Translations under genes and position numbers: made by a program | Shown: positions 17,122 through 25,279 of the stretch, piece by piece | Numbering within the stretch: the first letter of the stretch is position 1 | How the letters are laid out: every line of letters starts with the position of its first letter | Notes under the pieces: generated by a model | The model's database searches: none | Told to the model about the DNA's origin: nothing | Seen by the model: the letters and a program-made list of their open reading frames with translations, nothing else | Assembly: GCF_042852765.1 (NCBI RefSeq) | Contig: NZ_AP031414.1 | Reading direction: 5' to 3' (one strand) | DNA length: 64,000 bases | Source: Schaedlerella glycyrrhizinilytica_A | GTDB lineage: Bacteria > Bacillota > Clostridia > Lachnospirales > Lachnospiraceae

Positions 17122-18840
17122 TCAACAATCCAGAATCATTTCTTCCAGTGTTCCGCCCGGTTTGATCATCGGATAAACCATTTCTTCCGGATCAATGATA
17201 AATTCGATCAATGTCGGGACTTTTGTATTCTTCTTCGCCTCTTCAAATGCCGGTTCGATCTCTTCCAGCTTCGTCACACGGATTCCTTTCGCCCCGTAAC
17301 TCTCTGCCAGCTTCACAAAATCCGGCGTGTACTCCGGCATCTCCTCCCCATTGGTCCGTCGAAACAGTGCGCCGGATCTGAGGTTCGTCATACCGTAACG
17401 TTTTCCGTAAAACAGCTTCTGCCACTGCCGCACCATCCCAAGATAGGTATTGTTCAGCACACATAACACAAGCGGAAGTTCTTCCAGCACTGCGGTCGCA
17501 AACTCCTGAATGTTCATCTGCATACCGCCGTCGCCGGAGATCGCGATCACCGGGGTATCCGGATTGCCGAGTTTGGCGCCGATCGCGCCGGGGAATCCGT
17601 ATCCCATCGTTCCCAATCCTCCGGACATGATGATCTTCTTTTTCTCGGTGATCTCCGTATACTGGGCTGCAAACATCTGGTGCTGTCCCACATCCGTGAC
17701 AATGATCGCCTCCTCGAACTGACGGTTGATCGCATCGATAATGTCTTTCGGTCCCATCGCCCCATGTTTCTTCATATCCAGCGGATGTTCTTTTTTCCAT
17801 CCCTCGATCTTCCCAAGCCATTTCTCACTGCCGCATGGTTCCACATATTCATTCATCTTCTCGATCGCCGCTTTCGCATCCGCCACGATCGGAATGTCCA
17901 CATGGATATTTCTGGAGATCGAAGCGGTGTCAATATCGATATGCACGATCGTCGCTTTCGGTGCAAATGCATGCAGTTTTCCGGTGATCCGATCATTAAA
18001 CCGGGTTCCGATGGAGAATAAAAGATCACATTCACTGACTGCCATATTCGCCGCATAAGCGCCGTGCATTCCCAAATTTCCTATATAAAGCGGATGATCC
18101 GTCGAGATCGCCCCTCTTCCCATCACCGTTGTGACAACCGGCACATTGGTCTTTTCAACCACCTCGGTAAACACTGCATTGGCGCGCGCGATGTTGACGC
18201 CGCCTCCCGCCAGAAACAACGGACGTTTCGCTTTATGAAGCATCTTCAATGCGCGCTTTAACTGCCCGATATGTACGTTTGTATTCGGCTTATATCCGCG
18301 GATGTTGACTTCTTTCGGATATTCGGCGCTTCCCAGCTCCGCCATCACATCTTTCGGAAGATCGATCAGGACAGGTCCCGGCTTTCCGGTTCTTGCAATG
18401 TAGAACGCTTCTTTGATGATCCGTCCCAGATCCGCACGATCCCGGACAGTCACGCCGTATTTGGTAATGCTTCTCGTGATCCCGACAATATCCACTTCCT
18501 GAAACGCATCGTTCCCGATCAAATGTCTCGCTACCTGTCCGGTAAAACAAACAAGCGGGACACTGTCATAATTCGCGGTTGCAAGCCCCGTCACCAGATT
18601 AGTTGCTCCCGGACCGCTGGTCACAAGGCATACGCCGACTTTCCCGGTCGTCCTTGCATAAGCGTCCGCTTCATGAACAAGCGCCTGCTCATGACGCGGT
18701 AAGATCACCCGGATCTCATCCTGCTTGTACAATTCGTCACTGATGTCGATCGTACAGGCTCCCGGATAACCAAAAATCGTATCCACGCCCTCTTCTTTTA
18801 ATGCTTTTACCAACAACTTATTTCCTGAAATCTGTCTCAT
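17122..18840 (-). CDS. ilvB: Acetolactate synthase catalytic (large) subunit
   Basis: 572 residues, normal length. ThDP enzyme condensing pyruvate (or pyruvate with 2-oxobutyrate) to acetohydroxy acids. Landmarks: GYPGACTIDISDEL with the adjacent catalytic region, PRHEQALVHEADAYAR (cofactor-activating Glu), TSGPGATNLVTGLA, and the ThDP-binding GDGGMQMNIQEFATA...NNTYLGMV near residue 440. Preceded by a 250-base leader with a terminator, so expression is probably attenuated. Confidence 0.96.
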   Translation of the reverse strand: MRQISGNKLLVKALKEEGVDTIFGYPGACTIDISDELYKQDEIRVILPRHEQALVHEADAYARTTGKVGVCLVTSGPGATNLVTGLATANYDSVPLVCFTGQVARHLIGNDAFQEVDIVGITRSITKYGVTVRDRADLGRIIKEAFYIARTGKPGPVLIDLPKDVMAELGSAEYPKEVNIRGYKPNTNVHIGQLKRALKMLHKAKRPLFLAGGGVNIARANAVFTEVVEKTNVPVVTTVMGRGAISTDHPLYIGNLGMHGAYAANMAVSECDLLFSIGTRFNDRITGKLHAFAPKATIVHIDIDTASISRNIHVDIPIVADAKAAIEKMNEYVEPCGSEKWLGKIEGWKKEHPLDMKKHGAMGPKDIIDAINRQFEEAIIVTDVGQHQMFAAQYTEITEKKKIIMSGGLGTMGYGFPGAIGAKLGNPDTPVIAISGDGGMQMNIQEFATAVLEELPLVLCVLNNTYLGMVRQWQKLFYGKRYGMTNLRSGALFRRTNGEEMPEYTPDFVKLAESYGAKGIRVTKLEEIEPAFEEAKKNTKVPTLIEFIIDPEEMVYPMIKPGGTLEEMILDC

Positions 18841-18912
18841 CCCTCTGCCTCCTTATCTGTTTTTCATACAGCCGATCCTGCCCGGCAAAACAAAATCCCT
18901 ACTTTTGTAATG

Positions 18913-18943
18913 AAAAACGCCCCAAGCTTCCAAGCTCAGGGCG
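18913..18943 (-). terminator. Attenuator terminator in the ilvB leader
   Basis: On the minus strand a near-perfect 12-pair stem CGCCCTGAGCTT/AAGCTTGGGGCG is followed by TTTTTC. It lies 70 bases before the ilvB start and after a leader open frame. Confidence 0.8.
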
Positions 18944-18957
18944 AATCGTTATCCGCG

Positions 18958-19014
18958 GCATCCGTGAAATCAAAAAGCATCTCTGAAGTCAAAAATTATC
19001 TCTGAAATCAAAAA
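18958..19014 (-). repeat. Three tandem 19-bp repeats in the ilvB leader
   Basis: Consecutive 19-base units at 19014-18996, 18995-18977 and 18976-18958. Minus strand: TTTTTGATTTCAGAGATAA, TTTTTGACTTCAGAGATGC and TTTTTGATTTCACGGATGC. They start inside the end of the leader open frame and stop just before the attenuator stem. Confidence 0.85.
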
Positions 19015-19054
19015 CTTCCCGGCTCTCTGCCGGTGCAAACACCGCATGTTCCAT
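18989..19054 (-). CDS. Possible 21-residue leader peptide of ilvBN
   Basis: A short ATG frame begins about 40 bases after the predicted transcription start and has GAGGGAG nine bases upstream. It starts MEHAVFAPAE and ends VFDFRDNF, so Phe and Asp codons dominate rather than the Ile/Leu/Val runs expected of a classical ilv leader. A CCGGC/GCCGG hairpin (19019-19033) lies within it. Whether it is translated is unknown. Confidence 0.4.
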   Translation of the reverse strand: MEHAVFAPAESREVFDFRDNF

Positions 19055-19100
19055 CAATGTCTTCTCCCTCTTCTCCTCATTCCAGCGAAAAGTTACATTT

Positions 19101-19129
19101 ATTATACGGTGTGCTTTTTGCTTTGTCAA
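19101..19129 (-). promoter_or_regulatory. Consensus promoter of ilvBN
   Basis: Perfect -35 TTGACA (19129-19124), 17-base spacer, perfect -10 TATAAT (19106-19101). The predicted start is near 19094. A full-consensus promoter in front of an attenuator fits constitutive initiation with control by termination. Confidence 0.9.
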
Positions 19130-19202
19130 TGTCGCTTTCTTGATGTATTTTAATGTCTGTATGCAGGATTTCCAACGTATGCGCACAACGCAGCACATGC
19201 CG

Positions 19203-19661
19203 TCAGATCATCTCCACGATCTCTCCGCAGGCGATCATCGCGCCTGCATCTCCGGACGGCTGTGTTTTAAAATCATCGCGCTTTTCATGGATGACCACAG
19301 TCTTTCCGATGATGTCTTCCGGGTAAAATCTCGTCGTGTAGAACATCATCCATACATTTCCGTTATTCGCCAAAACAGGCGGCAGATCACCAGCATGATC
19401 CGGATGTCCGGTCTTGTTCGGATTATAATGTCCGTCTGCATTTTGAAACGGCACGTCTTTTGTTCCCGTACATGTACTTCCCGCATGGATATGAAATCCA
19501 TGGAAGTTATCATCCCGCAGTCCTTTTACTTCAACAGATACGACAGTTCCTCCGTATACTTCAAAGAAAGAAACCATTCCCGTGATCTTCGGATGATTCC
19601 CGTCTCCTTTTATTTTGGCATAGGCTTCCGGTTTTGTTTTTCGATCGAACAATATTTTCAC
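19203..19661 (-). CDS. Cu/Zn superoxide dismutase-like protein lacking the active-site arginine
   Basis: 152 residues, no signal peptide. Copper ligands are seen in HGFHIHAG and VVIHEKRDD, and the bridging and zinc ligands in GHYNPNKTGHPDHAGD (three His and Asp in canonical spacing). The disulfide pair is also present (STCTGT and IACGEI). In active enzymes the last motif contains an Arg two before Ala-Cys-Gly; here it reads GDAGAMIACG with Met instead. So metal binding looks intact but dismutase activity is doubtful. It lies 21 bases after folA and appears to be in a thyA-folA operon. Confidence 0.85.
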   Translation of the reverse strand: MKILFDRKTKPEAYAKIKGDGNHPKITGMVSFFEVYGGTVVSVEVKGLRDDNFHGFHIHAGSTCTGTKDVPFQNADGHYNPNKTGHPDHAGDLPPVLANNGNVWMMFYTTRFYPEDIIGKTVVIHEKRDDFKTQPSGDAGAMIACGEIVEMI

Positions 19662-19682
19662 CCCGAGACCAGTATATGCGTC

Positions 19683-20171
19683 TTATCCCCTGCGGTATAC
19701 CGAAAAAACATATTCCAGATCAAAACACGTCTGTTCGTCGCTTACCTGCGTCATCTTCCAATCTTCCAGTTCATCCAGGTTCGGAAAATGCGTGTCGGCC
19801 TCATAAGCATGGTCGATCTTTGTAATATAAGCGGTATCACAGTATGGAAGCATCATCCGGTATACGCTTTCTCCTCCGATGATATAGATTTCCTCGGAAT
19901 CGTATTTTTTCAGTTCTTCCAAAAGCTCATCCTTTGTATGCACGATCACGGCATCTTTGACCTTGTAGTCACGATTGCCCGTCAACACGATATTCGTGCG
20001 GTTTTTCAGCGGAAGACCGTTGGGAAAGCTCTCCAATGTCTTTCTTCCCATCACTACGACATGACCGCTTGTCTTTTCCCTGAAAAATTTCATATCCGCC
20101 GGAATACTCGTCAAAAGCCGGTTCTTGTTCCCAATCGCCCAGTTGCTGTCTACTGCTGCAATCACATTCAT
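19683..20171 (-). CDS. folA: Dihydrofolate reductase
   Basis: 162 residues from the ATG at 20171 (MNVIAAVDSNWAIG), preceded by a purine-rich GAGGAAAAAAG; the longer frame overlaps thyA. Regenerates tetrahydrofolate after thymidylate synthase. Marks: WAIGNKNRLLTSIPADMKFF with the catalytic acid region, VVMGRKTLESFP and IIGGESVY for NADPH. It starts 31 bases after the thyA stop, the usual pairing. Confidence 0.95.
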   Translation of the reverse strand: MNVIAAVDSNWAIGNKNRLLTSIPADMKFFREKTSGHVVVMGRKTLESFPNGLPLKNRTNIVLTGNRDYKVKDAVIVHTKDELLEELKKYDSEEIYIIGGESVYRMMLPYCDTAYITKIDHAYEADTHFPNLDELEDWKMTQVSDEQTCFDLEYVFSVYRRG

Positions 20172-20202
20172 TCTTTTTTCCTCTTTTCCTTGTTTTTGTT
20201 CT

Positions 20203-21051
20203 TTAAACTGCAATCGGTATATTTTTGATCTGCGGATGTGTCTCGTAATTTTCCAGACGTACATCGTCCGTTGTAAACTGATAAAAGTCTTTCACTTCCG
20301 GATTGAGCCAGAACGTCGGCGCCGGAAGCGGTTCCCGTTCGATCAATTCTTTGATCAGCGGGATATGCCGGTCATAAATGTGCGCGTCTGCGATCACATG
20401 AACAAATTCTCCGACTTTCATATCACATACCTGCGCCAGCATATGAAGAAGTACCGCATACTGGCAGACGTTCCAGTTGTTCGCCGCAAGCACATCCTGT
20501 GAACGCTGGTTCAAAATCCCGTTGAGCGTCAGTTTTTCGCTGTCCGGCTCTTTTGTCACATTAAATGTCATGCTGTATGCGCACGGATACAGGTTCATCT
20601 CATGCAGATCCTGATGCACATAGATATTTGTCATGATCCGACGGCTGTACGGATTGTGTTTCAAGTCGTAGATCACACGATCCACCTGATCCATCATGCC
20701 CTCCCGGTACTGATGTTTTACCTGCATCTGATACCCATATGCTTTTCCGATAGAGCCGTCTTCATCCGCCCAACTGTCCCAGATATGACTGTTCAGATCG
20801 TGGATATTATTGGATTTTTTCTGCCAGATCCAAAGCAGCTCGTCGGTACAGCTTTTGATTCCGGTCCGTCTCAAAGTCAGCGCCGGAAATTCCTTTGACA
20901 GATCATAACGGTTCACCACGCCGAATTTTTTCACGGTATATGCCGGAGTTCCGTCCTCCCATACCGGACGGACTTTCTCTCCCTCCGTACTTGTCCCGTT
21001 CTCAATAATATCTCTGCACATGTCGATAAACACTTTATCTGCATAACTCAT
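20203..21051 (-). CDS. thyA: Thymidylate synthase, divergent clostridial type
   Basis: 282 residues from the ATG at 21051, with GAGAGGAG upstream; the frame to 21072 starts with TTG. Methylates dUMP to dTMP using methylene-THF. The arginine pair is in NPYSRRIMTN, the nucleophile Cys in LYPCAYSMTF, and LNQRSQDVLAANNWNV supplies the dUMP-binding Gln-Arg-Ser, Asp and Asn. The usual Cys-His is Cys-Ala here and YGxQW reads YGYQM, so it belongs to a divergent branch. It follows a MarR gene by 23 bases. Confidence 0.92.
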   Translation of the reverse strand: MSYADKVFIDMCRDIIENGTSTEGEKVRPVWEDGTPAYTVKKFGVVNRYDLSKEFPALTLRRTGIKSCTDELLWIWQKKSNNIHDLNSHIWDSWADEDGSIGKAYGYQMQVKHQYREGMMDQVDRVIYDLKHNPYSRRIMTNIYVHQDLHEMNLYPCAYSMTFNVTKEPDSEKLTLNGILNQRSQDVLAANNWNVCQYAVLLHMLAQVCDMKVGEFVHVIADAHIYDRHIPLIKELIEREPLPAPTFWLNPEVKDFYQFTTDDVRLENYETHPQIKNIPIAV

Positions 21052-21074
21052 TTCTTTTTGTCTCCTCTCCAACT

Positions 21075-21509
21075 TTATGGTTCTGCAATATTATACAGAA
21101 CTTTTTCCAGTCCCCGCTCCAATGCGGCAACTTCCTTTTTTGTCAGTCCTCTCGTAAGCTGTCGGTCCAGTTTCCGGCGGTTCGCTTCCATTTTACGCTG
21201 AATATCATACGCTTTTTCTGTCAGAAAAATATTCTTCTTCCGCTTATCCGCCGTATTCGGCACACAAAAAATAAAACCTTTCTCTTCCAGCCGCTTCAAA
21301 AGTCCCGTCACCGTCGGGTTTTTCAGACTAAGCCCGCGCTCCACGTCCCGCTGGTTGACCTCTTCTTTATTAGTATGAAGCAAAAAATCCAGTACCGCGC
21401 ACTGTGATGCGGTGATCCCAAGCTGCTTCAGATTTTCATTGAGATCTTTCTCATAAATATTATTGATCTGCTTTACAGTAAATCCGATCGGATACCCTCG
21501 TTTCTCCAT
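21075..21509 (-). CDS. MarR family transcriptional regulator
   Basis: 144 residues. The winged-helix core is seen at NQRDVERGLSLKNPTVTGLLKRLEEKG (recognition helix about 65-82) and the wing at NTADKRKKNIFLTEKA. The C-terminal helices would form the dimer interface. It lies between hom and thyA in the same direction, with gaps of 24 and 23 bases, so it may regulate this set or a distant transporter. No ligand can be inferred. Confidence 0.88.
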   Translation of the reverse strand: MEKRGYPIGFTVKQINNIYEKDLNENLKQLGITASQCAVLDFLLHTNKEEVNQRDVERGLSLKNPTVTGLLKRLEEKGFIFCVPNTADKRKKNIFLTEKAYDIQRKMEANRRKLDRQLTRGLTKKEVAALERGLEKVLYNIAEP

Positions 21510-21533
21510 CTTTTATCCCTGCCTTTTCAGAAC

Positions 21534-22814
21534 TCAATACTCCCGGATGACGCTGCTGATCTCGTAGATATTCTCCATTTCTTTCAATTCCCGTAATGCA
21601 TCTTTCAAATGATATTCTTTTACTTTCTCCGTTCCGATCACAAGTTCCGCTCTCTCGCCCTCTGCCGCTTTCTGAACGACCCGCGCAATGCTGACCTTAT
21701 GATCTCCGAATACTTTTGTGATACAAGCCAGTACACCGTATGTGTTTTTCACCTGCATCCGCAGGAAAAACTTATTCTTCACTTCATCAAATGCTTTGAC
21801 AGGTTCTTCTTTATAGCAGGTGCAGCTGATCCGACCGTTGCAGTGATATTCCAGATTTCTCGCCACATCGATCACATCTCCCATGACCGCGCTCGCTGTC
21901 GGCAGTTCTCCTGCCCCTCTGCCATAAAACATCGCGTCGTCCACCGCATCTCCGTGCACAAACACTGCATTGAACGAATCCCGGACCGATGCAAGCGGAT
22001 GATCTTTATGGAGCATCACCGGATATACGCCGACTTCGATCCCTTTGTCTGTGTTTCTCGCAACACCGAGCAATTTGATCACACTGTCAAATTCCCTTGC
22101 ATATTCAATGTCTTTGGATGTGATCTTAGTGATTCCCTCTGTATACACATCGTCAAAAACCACTCGTGAATGAAATGCGATCGAGGACATGATCGCCATT
22201 TTTCTTCCGGCATCCAGTCCCTCCACATCTGCCGTCGGGTCCGCCTCCGCATAGCCAAGCTCCGTCGCTTTTGCCAGCGCCGTCTCAAAATCCATATGAT
22301 CCTCAAACATTCTTGTCAGGATATAGTTTGTCGTACCGTTTACGATCCCAAGCACCTCACTGATCTCATTTGCCGCAAGACACTGCTTTAACGGACGGAT
22401 GATCGGGATTGCTCCCGCTACCGCCGCCTCAAACAACAGATCGCAATGCTGCTCTTCTGCCGCATCCAGAAGCTCTCTTCCATAAACCGCGATCAGATCT
22501 TTATTGGCCGTCACGACATGCTTTCCGGCATGCAGCGCATCCAGGATATAAGTTTTCGCCGGTTCGATCCCGCCCATCACTTCGATCACGATCCGGATCT
22601 CATCGTCATTCAAAATCTCATTCCAGTCATCCGTCAAGAGGCTTTCGTCAATTCCCGCTCTCTTTTTCCCAAGGCTGTGTACCAGGATCTTTTTCAGTTC
22701 CAGCTCGGCGCCCACAGTCTGCTCCATGACGTCGGAACGTCTTTCAAACAATTTGTATACGCCGGTTCCGACTGTTCCTGCTCCCAAAAGTGCTGCTTTG
22801 ATCTTCTTTCCCAT
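21534..22814 (-). CDS. hom: Homoserine dehydrogenase
   Basis: 426 residues. Reduces aspartate semialdehyde to homoserine on the way to threonine and methionine. N-terminal Rossmann motif LLGAGTVGTGV, substrate region GIVNGTTNYILTRM (residues about 164-177), GYAEADPTADVEG, and a C-terminal ACT domain (about 350-426) for feedback control. RBS AGGAGG lies before the ATG at 22814. It is the first gene of the hom-marR-thyA-folA-sodC-like run. Confidence 0.95.
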   Translation of the reverse strand: MGKKIKAALLGAGTVGTGVYKLFERRSDVMEQTVGAELELKKILVHSLGKKRAGIDESLLTDDWNEILNDDEIRIVIEVMGGIEPAKTYILDALHAGKHVVTANKDLIAVYGRELLDAAEEQHCDLLFEAAVAGAIPIIRPLKQCLAANEISEVLGIVNGTTNYILTRMFEDHMDFETALAKATELGYAEADPTADVEGLDAGRKMAIMSSIAFHSRVVFDDVYTEGITKITSKDIEYAREFDSVIKLLGVARNTDKGIEVGVYPVMLHKDHPLASVRDSFNAVFVHGDAVDDAMFYGRGAGELPTASAVMGDVIDVARNLEYHCNGRISCTCYKEEPVKAFDEVKNKFFLRMQVKNTYGVLACITKVFGDHKVSIARVVQKAAEGERAELVIGTEKVKEYHLKDALRELKEMENIYEISSVIREY

Positions 22815-23054
22815 ATCCTATTCCTCCTGTTTTTATTCATAGCTTCGTATGCATCCTATCCTACAATCCATCTGGTATCCTGTGCCCCAAATATATTCCA
22901 TACTATCTATTGATACTTTTGCTACTTATCATAGCATAGATTTTGAAAGAAGACTAGCGTTATTAATTTCACAGCTCGTAATATCTTAAAAACAAACTTT
23001 CTGAATTGTTTGAAAAATTAGTAAAAATTCCGACACATTATTTTTAAAAAAGTG
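22815..23054. other. Intergenic region between hom and tRNA-Gly
   Basis: AT-rich and without a credible gene. A minus-strand -10-like TATGAT (22933-22928) could serve hom, but no good -35 stands at the right distance. No riboswitch or T-box motif was recognised. Confidence 0.4.
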
Positions 23055-23083
23055 TTGACTTCTATAAGACCTTATAGTATAGT
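23055..23083 (+). promoter_or_regulatory. Promoter of tRNA-Gly
   Basis: -35 TTGACT (23055-23060), 17-base spacer, -10 TATAGT (23078-23083). Confidence 0.8.
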
Positions 23084-23117
23084 ATGTATTGTTCCAAGTG
23101 AGGAACGCAAACAAAAC

Positions 23118-23190
23118 GCGATAGTGGCTCAGTTGGTAGAGTACGACCTTGCCAAGGTCGGGGTCGCGGGTTCGAACCCCGTCTATCGCT
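23118..23190 (+). tRNA. tRNA-Gly (GCC anticodon)
   Basis: 73 bases. Acceptor GCGATAG/CTATCGC with discriminator T; D arm GCTC...GAGT; anticodon stem GACCT/AGGTC presenting GCC; T arm GCGGG TTCGAAC CCCGT. CCA is not encoded. Single-gene unit with its own promoter and terminator. Confidence 0.97.
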
Positions 23191-23196
23191 CTTAAG

Positions 23197-23228
23197 ACCG
23201 TAATTCCGGTAGGGATTACGGTTTTTTT
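23197..23228 (+). terminator. Terminator of tRNA-Gly
   Basis: Stem ACCGTAAT/ATTACGGT followed by seven T residues. Confidence 0.9.
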
Positions 23229-23334
23229 GTATCTGTATATACCTAAAGCGAATACTTTCCATACACATAAAATCTTCCATATAAACATTTCTTACCCGGC
23301 GCTTCCAAATCCCCCTTGTATATTAACGTTACGA

Positions 23335-23386
23335 AAACGAAAACTCCTGTCAGCAATTTCTTCTGCCGCAGGAGTTCTCGTTCTCT
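23335..23386 (-). terminator. Terminator after aspS, possibly bidirectional
   Basis: Stem AACTCCTG (23342-23349) with CAGGAGTT (23369-23376), flanked on the minus strand by TTCGTTTTCG. It closes the relA-to-aspS run. Confidence 0.7.
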
Positions 23387-23417
23387 TTTATCAATTTCTT
23401 ATATTATTCTTTCGTTT

Positions 23418-25223
23418 TTATTCTTCGGTATTGTCTTTCTCTTCCGGTCTGAGTTCCAGTCCGAGTTCCGCAAGCTGTTTGTCATCTGCCATACTCGGCG
23501 CTTCCGTCATCAGACAGGAGGCGTCTTTTACTTTCGGGAATGCCATCACGTCACGGATGCTGTCCACTTTCGCCATCAGCATCACAAGACGATCCAGTCC
23601 GTATGCAAGACCGGCGTGCGGCGGAACACCATATTTAAATGCATTCAAAAGGAACGCAAACTGTTCATATGCCTGTTCTTTTGTAAATCCAAGCACCTCA
23701 AACATCTTCTCCTGAATGTCATTCTGGTGGATTCGGATACTTCCTCCGCCGATCTCGTTACCGTTCAGAGTGATGTCGTAAGCTTTTGCGCGCACTCTGC
23801 CCGGATCGCTGTCCAGATACTGTAGATCCTCTTCCATCGGCATCGTGAACGGATGGTGCATTGCCGTAAAGCGGTTCTGCTCCTCGCTCCACTCAAGAAG
23901 CGGGAACTCTGTGATCCAGAGGAATTTATATTCATTCTTATCGAGAAGTTCCATCTGACGCGCCAGTTCCAGACGCAGGTTTCCGAGCACATCCCAAACC
24001 ACTTTATTCCGATCCGCAGCGAACAGAAGTAAATCTCCGTTCTCTCCGTCCATTGCCTGGATCAGATTCTGCATCTCTTCCTCCGTCATAAATTTCGCGA
24101 AAGAAGATTTCACCGTTCCGTCTTCCTGAACTGCGATATATGCCAGCCCTTTCGCCCCGAAATCTTTTGCGAAGCTGACCAGTTTGTCGATTTTCTTTCT
24201 CGGCATGCCGCCCTGTCCTTTCGCATTGATACCACGGACAGTTCCGCCAGCTTCGATCGCGCCTTTAAACACAACAAATTCACTGTCTTTGACAACCTCT
24301 GTCACATCGACCAGTTCCATTCCAAACCGGGTATCCGGCTTATCGGAACCATAACGATCCATCGCTTCCTGCCATGTCATCCGCGGGATCGGGAGCTGTA
24401 CGTCAATATCGAGAACTTCTTTGAATAACTTCGCAAGAAGACGCTCGTTGATCTCCATCACATCATTCTCATCTACAAAAGAAAGCTCCATATCGATCTG
24501 TGTAAATTCCGGCTGTCTGTCGGCACGCAGATCCTCGTCGCGGAAACATTTTGCGATCTGGAAATAACGGTCGTAACCGGAACACATCAAAAGCTGTTTG
24601 TAAAGCTGTGGAGACTGCGGAAGTCCGTAAAAACTTCCCGGATGGATCCGGCTCGGAACAAGATAATCTCTCGCCCCCTCCGGCGTTGTCTTTCCGAGGA
24701 TCGGAGTCTCGATCTCCAAAAATCCCTCATCTACCAGAAACTGTCTCGTCAATGTTGCAATTTTACTCCGCATGATCAGATTTTTCTGCAGATCCGGTCT
24801 GCGCAGATCCAGATAACGGTATTTCAGACGAAGTTCTTCTTTTGTCTTGGAATTTTCCTCGATCGGGAACGGCGGTGTCTCCGATTCGGAAAGGATCCGC
24901 AGGGAATCCGGGATCACCTCGATCTCTCCGGTCGCAAGATTCTCATTGACCGCACCGGAACGTGCTGCAACCGTACCTGTGATCGCCACCACATATTCCG
25001 CGCGCAGCCCTGCCGCTTTCTCGATCAGCGCAACGTCTGATTTTCCCTCTTCAAATACAACCTGGATCAGCCCGGAACGGTCCCGGACGTCCACAAATAC
25101 AAGTCCGCCTTTATTGCGGTTCTTCTGTACCCATCCCATGATGGTTACCTGTTCTCCGATATTTGCTTTTGAAAGTTCGGCGCACCGGTGTGTACGATGC
25201 AGTCCTTTCATTGATTCTGACAT
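23418..25223 (-). CDS. aspS: Aspartyl-tRNA synthetase, bacterial type
   Basis: 601 residues. N-terminal OB fold (VTIMGWVQKNRNKGGLVFVDVRDR), class II motifs 2 and 3 (FRDEDLRADRQPEFTQIDME and GLAYGLDRLVMLM), and the bacterial GAD insertion (about 290-420). Charges tRNA-Asp. It is the last gene of the relA-MBL-hemZ-hisS-aspS run, 56 bases after hisS, and is followed by a terminator. Confidence 0.97.
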   Translation of the reverse strand: MSESMKGLHRTHRCAELSKANIGEQVTIMGWVQKNRNKGGLVFVDVRDRSGLIQVVFEEGKSDVALIEKAAGLRAEYVVAITGTVAARSGAVNENLATGEIEVIPDSLRILSESETPPFPIEENSKTKEELRLKYRYLDLRRPDLQKNLIMRSKIATLTRQFLVDEGFLEIETPILGKTTPEGARDYLVPSRIHPGSFYGLPQSPQLYKQLLMCSGYDRYFQIAKCFRDEDLRADRQPEFTQIDMELSFVDENDVMEINERLLAKLFKEVLDIDVQLPIPRMTWQEAMDRYGSDKPDTRFGMELVDVTEVVKDSEFVVFKGAIEAGGTVRGINAKGQGGMPRKKIDKLVSFAKDFGAKGLAYIAVQEDGTVKSSFAKFMTEEEMQNLIQAMDGENGDLLLFAADRNKVVWDVLGNLRLELARQMELLDKNEYKFLWITEFPLLEWSEEQNRFTAMHHPFTMPMEEDLQYLDSDPGRVRAKAYDITLNGNEIGGGSIRIHQNDIQEKMFEVLGFTKEQAYEQFAFLLNAFKYGVPPHAGLAYGLDRLVMLMAKVDSIRDVMAFPKVKDASCLMTEAPSMADDKQLAELGLELRPEEKDNTEE

Positions 25224-25279
25224 ACTCTACTTCCTCTTTTCTTCCTTTTCTTCTCTGTCAAACAAACAGTTTCCGTTAT

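Noticed and set aside
18841..18910. T-box leader for ilvB
   Set aside because: No T-box sequence (TGGAACCGCG-like) and no specifier loop could be found; the control element looks different.
23118..23228. tRNA-Gly as an integration site for a mobile element
   Set aside because: No integrase, repeated tRNA 3' end or foreign gene content follows; housekeeping genes lie on both sides.
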